From Misgurnus anguillicaudatus (lineage: Eukaryota; Chordata; Actinopteri; Cypriniformes; Cobitidae): a stretch of DNA of 64,000 nucleotides. Of this stretch, positions 11,160 through 22,684 are shown in pieces. The position numbers were made by a program, and so were the translations under genes. The DNA lies in NCBI RefSeq assembly GCF_027580225.2, contig NC_073341.2:15312501-15376500 (forward strand), written 5' to 3'. Below the pieces are notes generated by a model. That model did not search any database, was not told the origin of the DNA, and worked only from the letters and a program-made list of their open reading frames with translations. Position 1 is the first letter of the stretch. Each line of letters opens with the position of its first letter.

Positions 11160-11890
11160 CAGGGCGAGTCGATATTGCATCAGGAAATCTGCAATCTCAG
11201 AGTCAGTTCCGATGCAGGAGAGAGAGAGAGAGAGCGGTTTTTACAGCCGGTACTTTGTCGTCCTGAAAAAAGACGACGGTCTCAGACCGATCTTGGACTT
11301 GAGACTAATCAACAGAGCGTTACACAAACGTGTTTTCTAAATGACTACACTGAAACAGATTCTCACCCACATTCGGCCGAGGGACTGATTTATTTCAGTA
11401 GACCTTAAGGATGCTTATTTTTACATTCAGATCACCCAGCACCACAAACGCTTTCTGAGATTTGCATTCAAGGATGCTGCATACCAATTCATGGTCCTCC
11501 CGTTCGGCCTGGCTCTCGCCCCGTGCACATTCATGAAATGACAATCCAGAGATGTGCTCATCAGCCACAGAAATGCAGTACTTTCACACTTAAACAACCT
11601 CGGTCTGTGTGTGAATCTGCAAAAGAGCGTTCTATCTCCAATGCAGGAGATTGCGTTTCTAGGTGTGCATCTCAACTCAGTCTCAATGAAGGCATTCTTA
11701 TCAGAGGAGCGCAAACGAGATCTAAAGTCTGCTCTGAATATATTCAGCCATGGGTGCACCGTGCCACTGAAACGTTTTCAGAGACTTTTAGGCTTGATGG
11801 CGGCAGCCTCCCCGGTTTGCCCACTCGGCCTGCTGTATATGCGTTCGTTACAGCTATGTTTACAATCCAGAGTGCCCAACATGGTGTGAA
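11160..11890 (+). pseudogene. DIRS reverse transcriptase remnant
   Basis: Translating across frames gives YFVVLKKDDGLRPILDLRLI, then LKQILTHIRP, ISVDLKDAYFYIQI, and FLRFAFKDAAYQFMVLPFGL. These are the KKDGG-x-RPILDLR, VDLKDAYFHI and VLPFGLA blocks of DIRS reverse transcriptase. The downstream part (11554-11889) reads LGLCVNLQKSVLSP and FLGVHLNS, the thumb region. In-frame stops interrupt it (for example after CFLN near 11339 and inside RPRD*FIS), and the frame shifts repeatedly. An enzyme of this family would copy element RNA into DNA; this copy cannot. An expanded GAGAGAGA tract sits just before the domain. Confidence 0.85.
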
Positions 11891-11892
11891 TA

Positions 11893-12420
11893 TCAGAGCG
11901 AGCACGCATTACAGTTACAAACGGATGTATGCGAGCGCTGAGACCCTGGTTTGATCCCAACCTGTTCAGCAGGGGTGCCACTCGGGCTGGTTACAAGGCG
12001 GAAAGTAGTCGCGCCTGACTTGTCGTTAACGGGCTGAGGAGCCCTAGGTGATGGCGTCCCGGCTTCGGGCTCCTGGTTGGAGACAGAGCGGTTGTGGCAT
12101 ATAAACCGTCTACATCCCAAAGCCATCTTTTTAGCACTGCAGAGCTTTACGACGCTGATCGGGGGCCATCATATTCTTGCTGGACGGACAACACTACGGT
12201 GGTCTCATACATAAATCACCAGAAAGGGGTGTGCTTCAGGCACCTGTTCAGGCAGGCAGAGACGATACTGCTGTGGGCGGATCGTCATCTCCTTTCAATA
12301 GCAGCGACACATGTACTGGGCAGTATGAACTGCAGAGCGGATATGCTGTCGAAACCCCCTATCTGTCGAGCTGATCTGGAGTCAGTTCGGGAAAGCAAAA
12401 GTGAATCTGCCAGCTACTGA
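11893..12420 (+). pseudogene. DIRS RNase H and C-terminal polyprotein remnant
   Basis: The frame ending at 12420 reads WTDNTTVVSYINHQKG, LLWADRHLLSI and HVLGSMNCRADMLSK. These match the RNase H tether typical of DIRS and Gypsy elements (DNTTVV-YI-x-HQGG ... GxxN-x-x-ADxLSR). Upstream, in another frame, RPWFDPNLFSRG and ASGSWLETERLWHINRLHPK are also recognisable, so at least one frameshift and a stop separate them. Confidence 0.8.
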
Positions 12421-12773
12421 CGCAATGTCGAGAGAACGTGTTTGACAGGGAATGTCTCTGTTACTATTGTAACCTTGGTTCCCTGAGAAACGAGAACGAG
12501 ACATTGCATTAGCTGCCGTGCTTAGGTAGGCTGAATGCTCGTTCAGTCATTTTTACTGAAGATATTCACTCAGGATGGCTTCTATTATAGTAAGGAGGCC
12601 ACGTCTCCTTCGCCTTCTTGAGCGTCATTGGCCAGTGCGAGTTCTAACTGAACTGGCGTTGTGCAATAAGGCTTCAGGGGAATTGTGATTGGAGGACCCA
12701 ATCCCCATAGCGTCAGCTACTGATGCAATGTCTCGTTCTAGTTTCTCAGGGTGTTTTCTTTAACACCCTATAG

Positions 12774-12960
12774 CAGGGCTATTCAAATCTTACCCTGGAG
12801 GGCCAAGCACTACAGAATTCAAGTATGACTCGCTGCAGCCTGCGGTGGACATCCAACCCCGCCCACATCCAAGTGTCACGGCAGATGCCACGCCCATGTC
12901 CAATACGTCACCGCGTGACTCCCATAAATGGCAAAGCGTGGTTCCCCACAGAAACCCGCT
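12774..12960. repeat. Single end of a hAT-type MITE (CAGGGCTATTCAA family)
   Basis: CAGGGCTATTCAAATCTTAC and the following GGAGGGCC match the end of the complete element at 61196-61350. No matching second end or duplication is present, so this is a truncated copy joined to unrelated sequence. Confidence 0.65.
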
Positions 12961-13153
12961 GATCCTATCGAAGTATGTTAAAGCAGTTTATTGCAATCTT
13001 AGAATCTAAATAAAAGGTTATATTTCGTTTTAACAATACACGTATTCTTGTATTTGTAAACGATATCCAAACTAATATGACATAAATTAAATCTAGGCCA
13101 CCCTCCCCCAATTTCATAAAAACATTATAAACGGATCTAATTTCATTGATTAA

Positions 13154-13693
13154 CTCATTCCCCGCCATTGACGAGTTATCTCGTCAATTATGAGTTAATA
13201 TTTAACTAATAATATGCCTTTCTGGACGAATTTCAAAGTGAAAGTGTAATACCGCTTTTATCCACTGGATGGCGCCAAAACTGAATTAATCAAAAACGGA
13301 AGTTAAAAAGATTTCAAGATTTATTTTAACTGCCTTTATGTTTGATAGTCATTCTAATTCTGATATCTAACATAAATTTGTTTACAAAAACAAAAAAATT
13401 TTAAGCTTTTTGCTCAAAATGTTGTATTTTTGAAGAGAAATATCCATATTTCAGTGGTTAAATTAAGTGGAAAAAGTAAATATATAATGAAAGTTTTTTC
13501 CCCATTTTGTTTGTTTGTTTGTTTGTTTATTGTTTGTTTGAAAGCAAAGTGTGTGTTCTTTAATTTGATATAATTTGTATGTTTATATATTTATAGAAGA
13601 TAATTTTTCCTGCAAGGAATTTTGTAAAACTTTTGTTAAAATCACAAAAATGCAGGTGGGCAACTTTTCTCAAAAAGGCTGGCGGTGAATGAG
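13154..13693. mobile_element. TTAA-flanked MITE (CTCATTCCCCGCC ends)
   Basis: TTAA lies at 13150-13153 and 13694-13697. The ends are CTCATTCCCCGCCATTGACG and GGCGGTGAATGAG. TTAA duplication points to piggyBac or Kolobok mobilisation. The left half resembles the fragment at 20699. It has no coding content. Confidence 0.8.
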
Positions 13694-13697
13694 TTAA

Positions 13698-14079
13698 ACA
13701 ATAACATATGCTTGCTTTACCTTATTCTTTTACAGCATGTAATGATATAAATTCCCATTTAATATGATCGATTGTAACATAGCCAAAACAAGTTTACATT
13801 TAAGTGGACAATACTTTTTAGTATTGTAAATGTAATGCTTAACATATTTTCATGAGTTTATTTTCATTTAATTTTCTAAACATTTGTTCCACTTCATCAT
13901 AAAGTCTAAATATGTCAATTATAGGATCAATATGCAATAGCATACACAATATACATACATATAGACTAAATAGAGAAATTACTTGTTTTGATAGATTATA
14001 TAAGATCTTTATTTTCACTGTACATGTGCAATGACATTCTGGTGGAGCAAGCTTCAGATGCCTTCATGATAAATACAAA
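13698..14079. other. Non-coding spacer
   Basis: AT-rich sequence in which nothing is recognised. Confidence 0.5.
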
Positions 14080-14291
14080 TATATGTCACAGGGTGACTAT
14101 GATAGGGCGGAACCAAAAGTGGCGGAGAAAGGTTCCGCCCGAAGATGGTTTCCGCCCGGGCCCGATTTTTAAAGACACCATGTTACTTCCTGGTCTCCCT
14201 AGCAACACAGATTACGGGCAAACGAGCAACAGGTGTGACAAATTAAGCTGGCAACTCATGATTGGAGGAGGGAATAGAGACAAGACACATA

Positions 14292-15024
14292 AGGTGTGTT
14301 CGACATCGGCTGTGGCTGGATGTAACCGATCGGCGAGATTAGCCGCGTGCAGGCGGGGAGGAGCTGAAAACGGAGACGTGAAGTCGGACGCGCTGTGGTT
14401 CCCGTAGTTTGCTGCATTAACGTCAGGCATGGCTGATCACGTGCCATTTGCTTGCTTAATCGCATTAAACATGATTTGTAAGATGTAAACTTCATAAAAA
14501 GTGAATTATACTGTTTTGAATGTCCGTGTATGAGTGGAACTGAAGAAGCGTGCATCATCTGTTTTCACAAGAATAAAGTTCAACATAAGCATATATTATT
14601 TAAATACCAATGTTGTGGGGTCTACGTTTTTTATCCATTTTATTTTAATGAAGATGACACAATATAATATCGCGACTACATGAAAATAGCTTTAACTGTT
14701 ATAAAAATACAGATTTGGGAGCATTTGTGGAACTGAGGGCGTGAAAATACACACGAAGCACACGTGATTGTTGTCAAGTGGTGAATCCGACCAATCTTGA
14801 AACAGCTGTGTCATCATTACAGCCCGTGCAGCTCCTCTTCGAGAACTGCGCTGGCTGACTCCGGCGGCTGATCTCGAATCGCTCTCGCGGTACTTAAACA
14901 CCACATGACACAGTCACGTGCCTGCAGCGCCAGCTTAAGTCGGACAAAGCTACTAACCGGAATGCACTGCTTCAAGTCAGCCGCCGATCGATCTGCGCAG
15001 CGCCGCATGAAGTCGAACACACCT
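14292..15024. mobile_element. Inverted-repeat insert in LTR copy 2 (AGGTGTGTTCGAC ends)
   Basis: The ends are AGGTGTGTTCGAC and GTCGAACACACCT. The uninterrupted sequence at the same place in LTR copy 3 (GACACATAAAAAGGTCC) defines the insert by comparison. A short TA-containing duplication is possible but not clear. The interior has no transposase. Confidence 0.8.
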
Positions 15025-15699
15025 ATCAAAAGGTCCAAGGAAGCACAAACAAGGAGAGTTGTTTCGGGCACACGCTCCTTTATTGCCTAGGGCAGACCTA
15101 ATCACACGCTCCGTCCTTAGAGGAACCGGAGGGCGCCGTTGATCCACGGAAGCGCTTATAGTGCAAGGAAAGAGTGCGGCAGCCAAGAAAAGGCGAAGAG
15201 GACGGAGCGGTGGAAGTTAAAGGAGCACTACACCGGGTGTGCTTTTGGTGTACTTAGTGAGCGCTGTGTTGCTGCTGTGCAGACTCGTTGTGCCGACCTA
15301 CACCGATCCCTTTGGGAAGAAAGAGGTTGAAGGCGACTGGGCGAAGAGATTATTGGGCGATTTCACTGGTGAGTGGGCTGGATACAGAGCCATCGAGCGC
15401 ATTGGTGCAGGATTAGGCTGACAACGAAGTGTGAGTAGTAGTCGATGTGTGTTTACGAAATATTCAGAGGAAGAGCTGCTTGGTGTGTATTACAAGTGTG
15501 TTGAAGGTCCCTGGCCCCACTGTGGAGGGAAGCGTGGGTGAGCCGTGGATTAACCGGAAACACGGGCAGGGAAATCAGCTGGGAAACCGTCCGCCATTCA
15601 TCGTCTGTCCCTGCGGGTAAAGGAAGCGTGGGTGAGCTTAAGTGGACGGGTGAAGGTATACTGTGTACGGACGCTGCTGCGAAAACCCACTGTTTGCAG

Positions 15700-16010
15700 A
15701 AGTGAACGAAAAGCCCAAGTCTTGTGAGTAACTTACCTTCATGGTGTGTAACCTACTTTTGCTTACAGCAACGTCTTAAGGAAGAACGAACAGTGTCAAT
15801 AGTGTGAACCACTTACCTTTGCTCCAGTGAATGCCCCGAAGTGAATGAAAAGCCCAAGTCTTGTGAGTAACTTACCTTTGTGGTGTGTGACCTACCTTTG
15901 CTTACAGCAACGTCTTAAGGAAGAACGAACAGTGTCAATAGTGTGAACCACTTACCTTTGTTCCAGTGGATGCCCCGAAGTGAACGAAACGCCAAGGCTT
16001 GTGAGTAACT
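15700..16010 (+). repeat. Tandem units of about 140 bp in LTR copy 2
   Basis: CTTGTGAGTAACTTACC recurs at about 15721, 15861 and 16000. Each unit also carries TTGCTTACAGCAACG. These are the same units as those at 35.49-36.19 kb in LTR copy 4. Confidence 0.85.
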
Positions 16011-16450
16011 TACCACTGGCTCGCCCCTGTGGAACGTGGAAGACCCCCAAGGGACCAACGAAGTCCCAGCAGAGAGACCTAAGGGCGAGAGAGAGACAGA
16101 AGGAATTAGGCAAGTAGCGACCCAGTACTGAACCAAGCCACTAATTGTGTTCTCCCTGTTCTGCCTCCAGGAAGAAGCGGAGGGCGCCACGGATTGAAGA
16201 ATAAAACTGGAAAGGAATCCTAGCCCCCGCTCCATGGTCCAAAGTGCCCTGGAGGCGAGAAGAAGAAACTTGTTTTAAACTGCCCTTCCCCCTTTTCCCC
16301 CTGCTTTTAAATATTAAAATAAAGTTATATTTTTAATTATAGTATACTTGTCTGTCTGGTCATTGGGGTGGTTTTGGGAACCTCCTCGAGGTGGAAACTA
16401 GAGAGGGGCGTGACCCTTTAGCTATCTTGGGTCCGCCCCGACCTGTGACA

Positions 16451-16591
16451 GATTTGGCGTAGTCGGCAGTCCACCTTGGGTTGAGCGACCAAGGTCCCCC
16501 AATGGCCTACCACATTTTTAAAAGACCCCACTCAATTTTCCCCGTCACCAAGAGCCCGTTCTAGGGACTAGAACGGTTTGGCAGGGGGGGA
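16451..16591 (+). other. Residual internal region with PBS-like and polypurine sequences
   Basis: Immediately after the 5' LTR comes GATTTGGCGTAGTCGGCAG, which starts the TGG-type motif expected of a tRNA primer-binding site. Immediately before the 3' LTR is GGCAGGGGGGGA, a polypurine tract. Only 141 bp separate the LTRs, so the coding region was deleted or never present. The priming tRNA was not identified. Confidence 0.75.
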
Positions 16592-18287
16592 TGTCACAGG
16601 GTGACTATGATAGGGCGGAACCAAAAGTGGCGGAGAAAGGTTCCGCACGAAGACGGTTTCCGCCCGGGCCCGATTTTTAAAGACACCATGTTACTTCCTG
16701 GTCTCCCTAGCAACACAGATTACGGGCAAATGAGCAACAGGTGTGACAAATTAAGCTGGCAACTCATGATTGGAGGAGGGAATAGAGACAAGACACATAA
16801 AAAGGTCCAAGGAAGCACAAACAAGGAGAGTTGTTTCGGGCACGCGCTCCTTTATTGCCTAGGGCAGACCTAATCACACGCTCCATCCTTAGAGGAGCCG
16901 GAGGGCGCTGTTGATCCACGGAAGCGCTTATAGTGCAAGGAAAGAGTGCGGCAGCCAAGAAAAGGCGAAGAGGATGGAGCGGTGGAAGTTAAAGGAGCAC
17001 TACACCGGGTGTGCTTTTGGTGTATTTAGTGAGCGCTGTGTTGCTGCTGTGCGTGGGCTGGATACAGAGCCATCGAGCGCATTGGTGCAGGATTAGGCTG
17101 ACAGTGAAGTGTGAGTAGTAGTCGATGTGTATTTACGAAACATTCAGAGGAAGAGCTGCTTGGTGTGTATTACAAGTGTGTTGAAGGTCCCTGGCCCCAC
17201 TGTGGAGGGAAGCGTGGGTGAGCCGTGGATTAACCGGAAACACGGGCAGGGAAATCAGCTGGGAAACCGTCCGCCATTCATCGTCTGGCCCTGCGGGTAA
17301 AGGAAGCGTGGGTGAGCCGAAAAGGTAACCAGGAACATACAGGGGCTGTGTTGATTATATTTGTGTACCAACCCTTCTTCTCTGTGGCAAGAACAACGCC
17401 CAACCAGCCTCACGAGGGATTTGAGTCCAGGCGGTCGAGTCCGTAATTCACGTGAAGTGTGTGCAGAGTGCTGTGGGTGAGTTGTGATTATTATTGGCGT
17501 TTACACTAAAGCTTGCTGTGTGTGCTGTGCTTGTAGTGACCAAAGCCGCCCTGGCCCCGGACAGATCGTGAGAAGACAAGAACTTGTTGCGGCTTGAGTC
17601 CCACGAGAAGAGGAAACTAAACTTGTTATCCCCTGTGTGTTAGCGAGAGCCGTGCCAATCTAGAAAGCAGGCAGTGGCGAAGCCCAGCGGTACATCAGAG
17701 TGAGTAGCGGTCCAAGTACACTGTACGGATCGAGGGTCGTTGTTGTGTGTAGATCTGTCTAGCAGGAAACCTCTAGTAATCTACCTCTGCTTACAGCAAC
17801 CACTGGATGAAGAACGAGCAGCCTCGGAAGTGGGAGTACTCACCTCTGGTCACTGGTTCGCCCCTGTGGAACGTGGAAGACCCCCAAGGGACCAGCGAAG
17901 TCCCAGCAGAGAGACCTAATGGCGAGAGAGAGACAGAAGGAATTAGGCAAGTAGCGACCCAGTACTGAACCAAGCCACTAATTGTGTTCTCCCTGTTCTG
18001 CCTCCAGGAAGAAGCGGAGGGCGCCACGGATTGAAGAATAAAACTGGAAAGGAGTCCTAGCCCCCGCTCCATGGTCCAAAGTGCCCTGGAGGTGAGAAGA
18101 AGAAACTTGTTTTAAACTGCCCTTCCCCCTTTTCCCCCTGCTTTTAAATATTTAAATAAAGTTATATTTTTAATTATAGTATACTTGTCTGTCTGGTCAT
18201 TGGGGTGGTCTTGGGAACCTCCTCGAGGTGGAAACTAGAGAGGGGCGTGACCCTTTAGCTATCTTGGGTCCGCCCCGACCTGTGACA
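16592..18287 (+). mobile_element. Giant LTR copy 3 (3' LTR)
   Basis: Its termini are the same as those of copy 2 and it is 1696 bp long. It lacks the 140-bp repeat array but keeps a segment (17313-17750) with GGTGAGTTGTGATTATTA and TGTGCTTGTAGTGACC that copy 4 also has. The following TATA at 18288-18291 is the 3' target duplication. Confidence 0.88.
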
Positions 18288-18291
18288 TATA

Positions 18292-18890
18292 TATCAGTTT
18301 TCATGTTTAAAACTATACACAAGTTTCATACACTAGACTAGAAGCACTAAGCATGACTTTACAATTTACAATATTCACAACAATATTACAATATACAGTA
18401 TAATCACAACGAAGTAGCCAATATAGTATAAAACACAACACAATACAGCATAGAGCATAAATGTTCATAGATGTAAAGATTGTATGTTTCATTGTGCAAT
18501 GAAACACAAAGTGGTTGTGTTAGAATTGACAGTGGAGCATAGACGCCAAATGTTAATAATGGAAACATTGTGTAATGAGACCAAAAGTGGCATGTGCTAG
18601 AATGTCATATTGCACTTCAGTAGAAGTTTAGTAACACGGCTTTGACTCTCAGAGGTTTTGTTCTTTAACAACTTGACATGAATATGTCCAGGTCACCCAG
18701 ATACTTAAAGATAAATTAAAAGACACTTCTTGCTTCACTGGGCATTTTTGTATTTATTATTGAACAAGAATATTTCATGGCCCTTACAGGCCTTGTTCCT
18801 CATAACAGTTTGAAATAAACGTGTTCAGATCCTCCAGATATTCGAAAACAAATCCATCTGTCAGCGCGGTCTGACGTCGTCCGTTCTAAA
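18292..18890. other. Non-coding AT-rich sequence
   Basis: No gene or clear element was recognised. Confidence 0.5.
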
Positions 18891-19065
18891 TGCCGGTAAT
18901 CCTATATTTTTCATTACCTTACCGGTAAATTACTGGTAATCTTACGACCTGTCTTACTGGTAAATTGGGAGCACTGATTTACCGGAAAGGTTCTGTTCAC
19001 ACATGACATGTTAACTGCAATTTACCAGTAAATTACCAGTAAAGACTGTATGTGTGAAAGGGACT
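18891..19065. repeat. Probable MITE rich in ACCGGTAAATTAC words
   Basis: CCGGTAAATTACTGGTAAT and its complement-like CAATTTACCAGTAAATTACC alternate through the segment, which looks like the arms of a small inverted-repeat element. Boundaries are not defined. Confidence 0.45.
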
Positions 19066-19260
19066 ATGACTCACAAACCTATTTCTGGACATACACCAAG
19101 ATCTGTTAACCTAAAGTTAATGAAATGTTTAATTATTTTCAATAAATATCTGTTTTAAGTCTTCTTTATTGTGTTAAAGTCATTGTATTTTATCAAATAT
19201 ATAATTAATCAATCTTATCTAAATAAAATATATGATGTTGAGTCAAGTCAAAATTTATTT

Positions 19261-19523
19261 ACACTCACTTAAAGGATTATTAGGAACACCTGTTCAATTT
19301 CTCATTAATGCAATTATCTAATCAACCAATCACATGGCAATTGCTCCAATGCTTTTATGGGTGTGGTCCTGGTCAAGACAATCTCCTGAACTCCAAACTG
19401 AATGTCAGAATGGAAAAGAAAGGTGATTTAAGCAATTTTGAGCGTGGCATGGTTGTTGGTGTCAGACAGGCCGGTCTGAGTATTTCACAATCTGCTCAAT
19501 TACTGGGATTTTCACGCACAAGA
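19261..19523 (+). pseudogene. Tc1-type transposase, N-terminal fragment with left end
   Basis: It starts ACACTCACTTAAAGGATTAT, the terminal sequence that appears inverted at the right end of the Tc1 copy at 48.59 kb. From about 19411 it encodes MEKKGDLSNFERGMVVGVRQ then GLSISQSAQLLGFSRT, the helix-turn-helix DNA-binding domain of Tc1 transposases. The match stops near 19523; catalytic domains are missing. The sequence then runs into unrelated DNA. Confidence 0.8.
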
Positions 19524-19559
19524 ACGTTTACGTTTACTCAACTTTTTCACAGTGAATGC

Positions 19560-20170
19560 TAAGGGGTAAAAATAAGTCTTTAAACTGGTTTTAAAAACAT
19601 CCAGTGATGGACAGGTCCTAATACTCAAATGTAAACTTTTCCAAAGCCCGGTAACTTTTTGATTTTCTTAATGACCTGACAGCTGTGTATGGTTTAATAA
19701 GATCAGATATATAATCTGGGGCCATGTACAATACATTTAAAGGATGAGTGTACATTCATATAATATTTTAATAGACAATTATTCCAGTAACTGATTCATT
19801 ATAAAGAATTTTATAATTGAATCCTCCTATGTGGAAATGCGTTCTACTTATTTTAGATAAATATGACAGATAAAAACAACATGTAATGTACCGGCAGTGA
19901 AAACAAAAGTGGAAAGTTAACAGAGTGCTAGTATCTTGTTCAGAAACTTTAGCATAACATTAGGAGAAGAATGTTAAACTAAAAACCTTTTAAAATATCG
20001 TTTGCCCATCTCATGCATAAAGCGCTCTTATGAATGTACAAATTGAGAGATGCTGCCATCCCACAAAATATAGTATTAATTGTCCTATACCATATATCAT
20101 ATTTTATAAAACAGTCCTCAGATATCAAACTTTAACACTTAAGCCTTGCCCCTGGTTTTACAGACAAGGC
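19560..20170. other. Non-coding sequence
   Basis: AT-rich with no recognised feature. Confidence 0.5.
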
Positions 20171-20174
20171 TTAA

Positions 20175-20497
20175 AGGTACACTTCACCCATTTGCATTAC
20201 GCTTTGTATAGTTAGAACCCCAGTCATGTTTTTGAATGGTCGTGCATCATTTCCTCTGTTTCCCCTGAGACAGTAAAACAGATTTCAGTGTTGCACTTCC
20301 TTCTTTCAATGATGTAAAAAATCATCATTTTGCATCATTGAAAGCAGGAAGTCCTATATCTTTGTTGAGGGGGTCAGACTACAAACACCCCTTTTCTCGG
20401 TCAAATAGGCACCAAATTCAAAATGTATGTTACATTTCAACAACAAATATGACGCACTTTCAATAAAGATTATTGTTTTTACTGGTGAAATGCTCCT
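20175..20497. mobile_element. TTAA-flanked MITE (AGGTACACTTCACCC ends)
   Basis: TTAA occurs at 20171-20174 and 20498-20501. The ends are AGGTACACTTCACCCA and TGGTGAAATGCTCCT, partly complementary. The internal words TCAATGATGTAAAAAATCATC and TTTTGCATCATTGAAAG are inverted. It is probably mobilised by a piggyBac or Kolobok transposase. Confidence 0.7.
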
Positions 20498-20698
20498 TTA
20501 AGGCTAGTCCTAGGGTAAGACCTGTAACCCACCACACATAACAAACCACAATTTAATCTCTGCTTGTAGAAGTTGTAGGAATACAATTGCAATCTCAACT
20601 TGTTACAAACTAGTTTGACTTTATTTCATGTGTGTACAAAAGCTCATACTCGCTGGTTTAATTTTAAGTCAGCATTATGGTAAGTAGTGTTTCCTTTA

Positions 20699-21010
20699 AC
20701 TCTTTCGCCGCCATTGACGAGATATCTCGTCAATTAAAAGAAAACGCTTCCCAGCCAATTACGAGATTTTCCGTCTTTCCGCAATACTGCTATTATCCAC
20801 CAGCAACTTATACAACCCGGAAGTAGCACCTCATGTGAAAGAAAAAGAACTCTGTGTATGTTTTAAAGATCGCTCTGCATCTGATCTCTATCAAAAGTCC
20901 TTCGCAAAAATGGAATTATCTCAGCTTTTTGCTCAAAATTGGGTGTTTTTGAAGAAACCTACCCATGTTTGAGAGGTGATTACAAGAGAAATAATGAAGG
21001 TAGGATGAAC
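20699..21010. repeat. Half of a TTAA-type MITE related to 13154-13693
   Basis: TTAACTCTTTCGCCGCC and ATTGACGAGATATCTCGTC match the left end of the element at 13154. GCTTTTTGCTCAAAATTGGG matches its interior. No right end was found. Confidence 0.65.
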
Positions 21011-21959
21011 GTTTTTTTTTTGTTTTCAATATGCTACAACTTTGTTTTTAGCATTTTAACAAATTTGTAATTAATGTGTAATATAATGTTTTCAAAACAT
21101 GCACATTGTGTAATGGCTTCCTTTGCTGCTCTATAAACCTAGAATACTAAGGAGACCATTGTGTTAGTGTGAACTGATTATTTTGTAGACATCTTTTGAA
21201 AATTAAACAATTGCGTGAGTTTGAGGAAGATAAAATTAATTAACTTTTTAAATATTTTTTTAAAAGGAAGTCAGAATTGCGTTAATATATATACTTTTTG
21301 TTTAAAAAAAAAGAAAAAAATATTCATAATTATGAGAAGAGCCCTTTATTTCACTTGAGCCCCTGCCCCTCAAAATGTCTGTGCATGTCCCTGGCTATGT
21401 TTATATATTTATTAGTAAACATCATAATTTAGAACAAACAGGAAGAAGACAGGCTAAGATAGAAGGTAAAAAGAAGTAATAGAAAACGAAAAAAATATGA
21501 AAACTTTAATAAATGGTAATATTATTGATATTATGAACTCATTGAAATCTTTAATCTTTCTAAATAAATTATAAACGTAACGTGATAAAAACGCTATAAA
21601 ATACACATAGAGGGATCAGACTTCGACAGAACACCGGATATATTCTCTAATTATTTTCTATTCTAATTAATAAAAGATTTCCAAATGATTTCATCACTCC
21701 AGTCTGTCCGGTTGAGTGCTTATTGCAACCATAAACACATACATTTATCTTCAAATGGTGTCTTCAACGACGGTATACTATAAAAATGAAGGTCATCTAT
21801 TTGTTTCTGTCTGTTAGAGAAAGTCAAGATTCACCTTTGAGCAATTTACCAATTCAGGACAGATTTAGAAAAAACATCCCTCATGACAATTTGACTGTTT
21901 TATCCGTACACAAGGACTTGCTGTAGTTGTCTTTTGGTTAATAAGCTGTAAATCTGAGT
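21011..21959. other. Non-coding AT-rich sequence
   Basis: No gene or clear element was recognised. Confidence 0.5.
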
Positions 21960-22317
21960 TGTCTTCTGAACTTCACTTACCTCCACACAAGTAAAGAAAA
22001 CACAGCTGGAATGCGACCTGTGTGAGGAGCTCATGCCTACCTGTCTGTGTGTTGGTGACGCGTGCTGCACTGCTGTGCATAGATGCAGAGGTAGGGCATC
22101 GGAATACAACAAACTTTCCGCACAAGTCTTTGTCTCGTGTGCGCGTATCCGTTCGACAGTTACAATGATTTCTTGGGCTTGTTACTCGGCTGTTCACCGG
22201 GCCGTGGAAAGACCTTACGTAGTCTGGATCTCACCTGCATTTCCCTGTTTGTTTTAATAAACACTCTCAAGTTGAACCCACATTTGATTGCGTGTTCTGT
22301 GTGATCATGACAGAACG
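21960..22317 (+). mobile_element. Probable 5' LTR end and leader of a Gypsy element
   Basis: TTTAATAAACACTCTC at about 22253 looks like an LTR poly(A) region. The segment ends TGATCATGACA followed by GAACGGACTGACC, directly before the gag remnant, as at the LTR/leader junction of fish Gypsy elements. The left boundary was not located. Confidence 0.45.
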
Positions 22318-22684
22318 GACTGACCAAACGGCGGATTCAGGGGGTTCAAACCCCCTCCGTTCTGTTCTTATTCAGCAGGGCATTTAATTGGGCCAACAAG
22401 CCACTCAACTAAATGTGACCACCCAGAAGGTTGGGGCTTTGAATGCCCAAGTTGCGGCTCTACTGACTAGAGTAGAGAAGCTATGCCTTGAAGCCGCAGG
22501 GCTTGTGAGTGGGGTATTGCAGTCTGGAATGCCCGTGCCCCCTGTTGCCAATCATTCGAAGATTTTCGCCTTGAGATGTCCAGATTATTTGATCATTCTG
22601 CTCAGGGTGATGAAGCTGCCACCCGTCTCTTAAGGTTAACACAGGGCAGGTCTTCTGTCACCGATTATGCCATCCGCTTCCAGA

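Larger units (their letters stand above)
9684..12757 (+). mobile_element. Decayed DIRS-type retroelement
   Basis: The left terminus near 9684-9790 (CATTGCTTCAGTAGCTGACGC, then AGCCTTATTGCACAACGCCAG) recurs inverted at 12618-12757, giving the inverted terminal repeats diagnostic of DIRS elements. The left copy lacks about 35 bp present in the right. The block at 12446-12540 (GACAGGGAATGTC ... GAGAACGAGACATTGCAT) resembles the terminal sequence and probably is the internal complementary region. RT and RNase H remnants lie between. The gag and tyrosine-recombinase regions were not found. Boundaries are approximate. Confidence 0.8.
14084..16450 (+). mobile_element. Giant LTR copy 2 (5' LTR of a nearly empty element)
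   Basis: It starts TGTCACAGGGTGACTATG and ends CGCCCCGACCTGTGACA. TATA precedes it (14080-14083) and follows the partner LTR (18288-18291), so the two LTRs entered as one element. It contains a 733-bp insert (14292-15024) that the partner lacks, about 95 bp near 15271-15367 deleted from the partner, and a 140-bp tandem array (15.7-16.0 kb) absent from the partner. Conversely it lacks the partner's 17313-17750 segment. The two LTRs have therefore rearranged independently. Confidence 0.88.
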
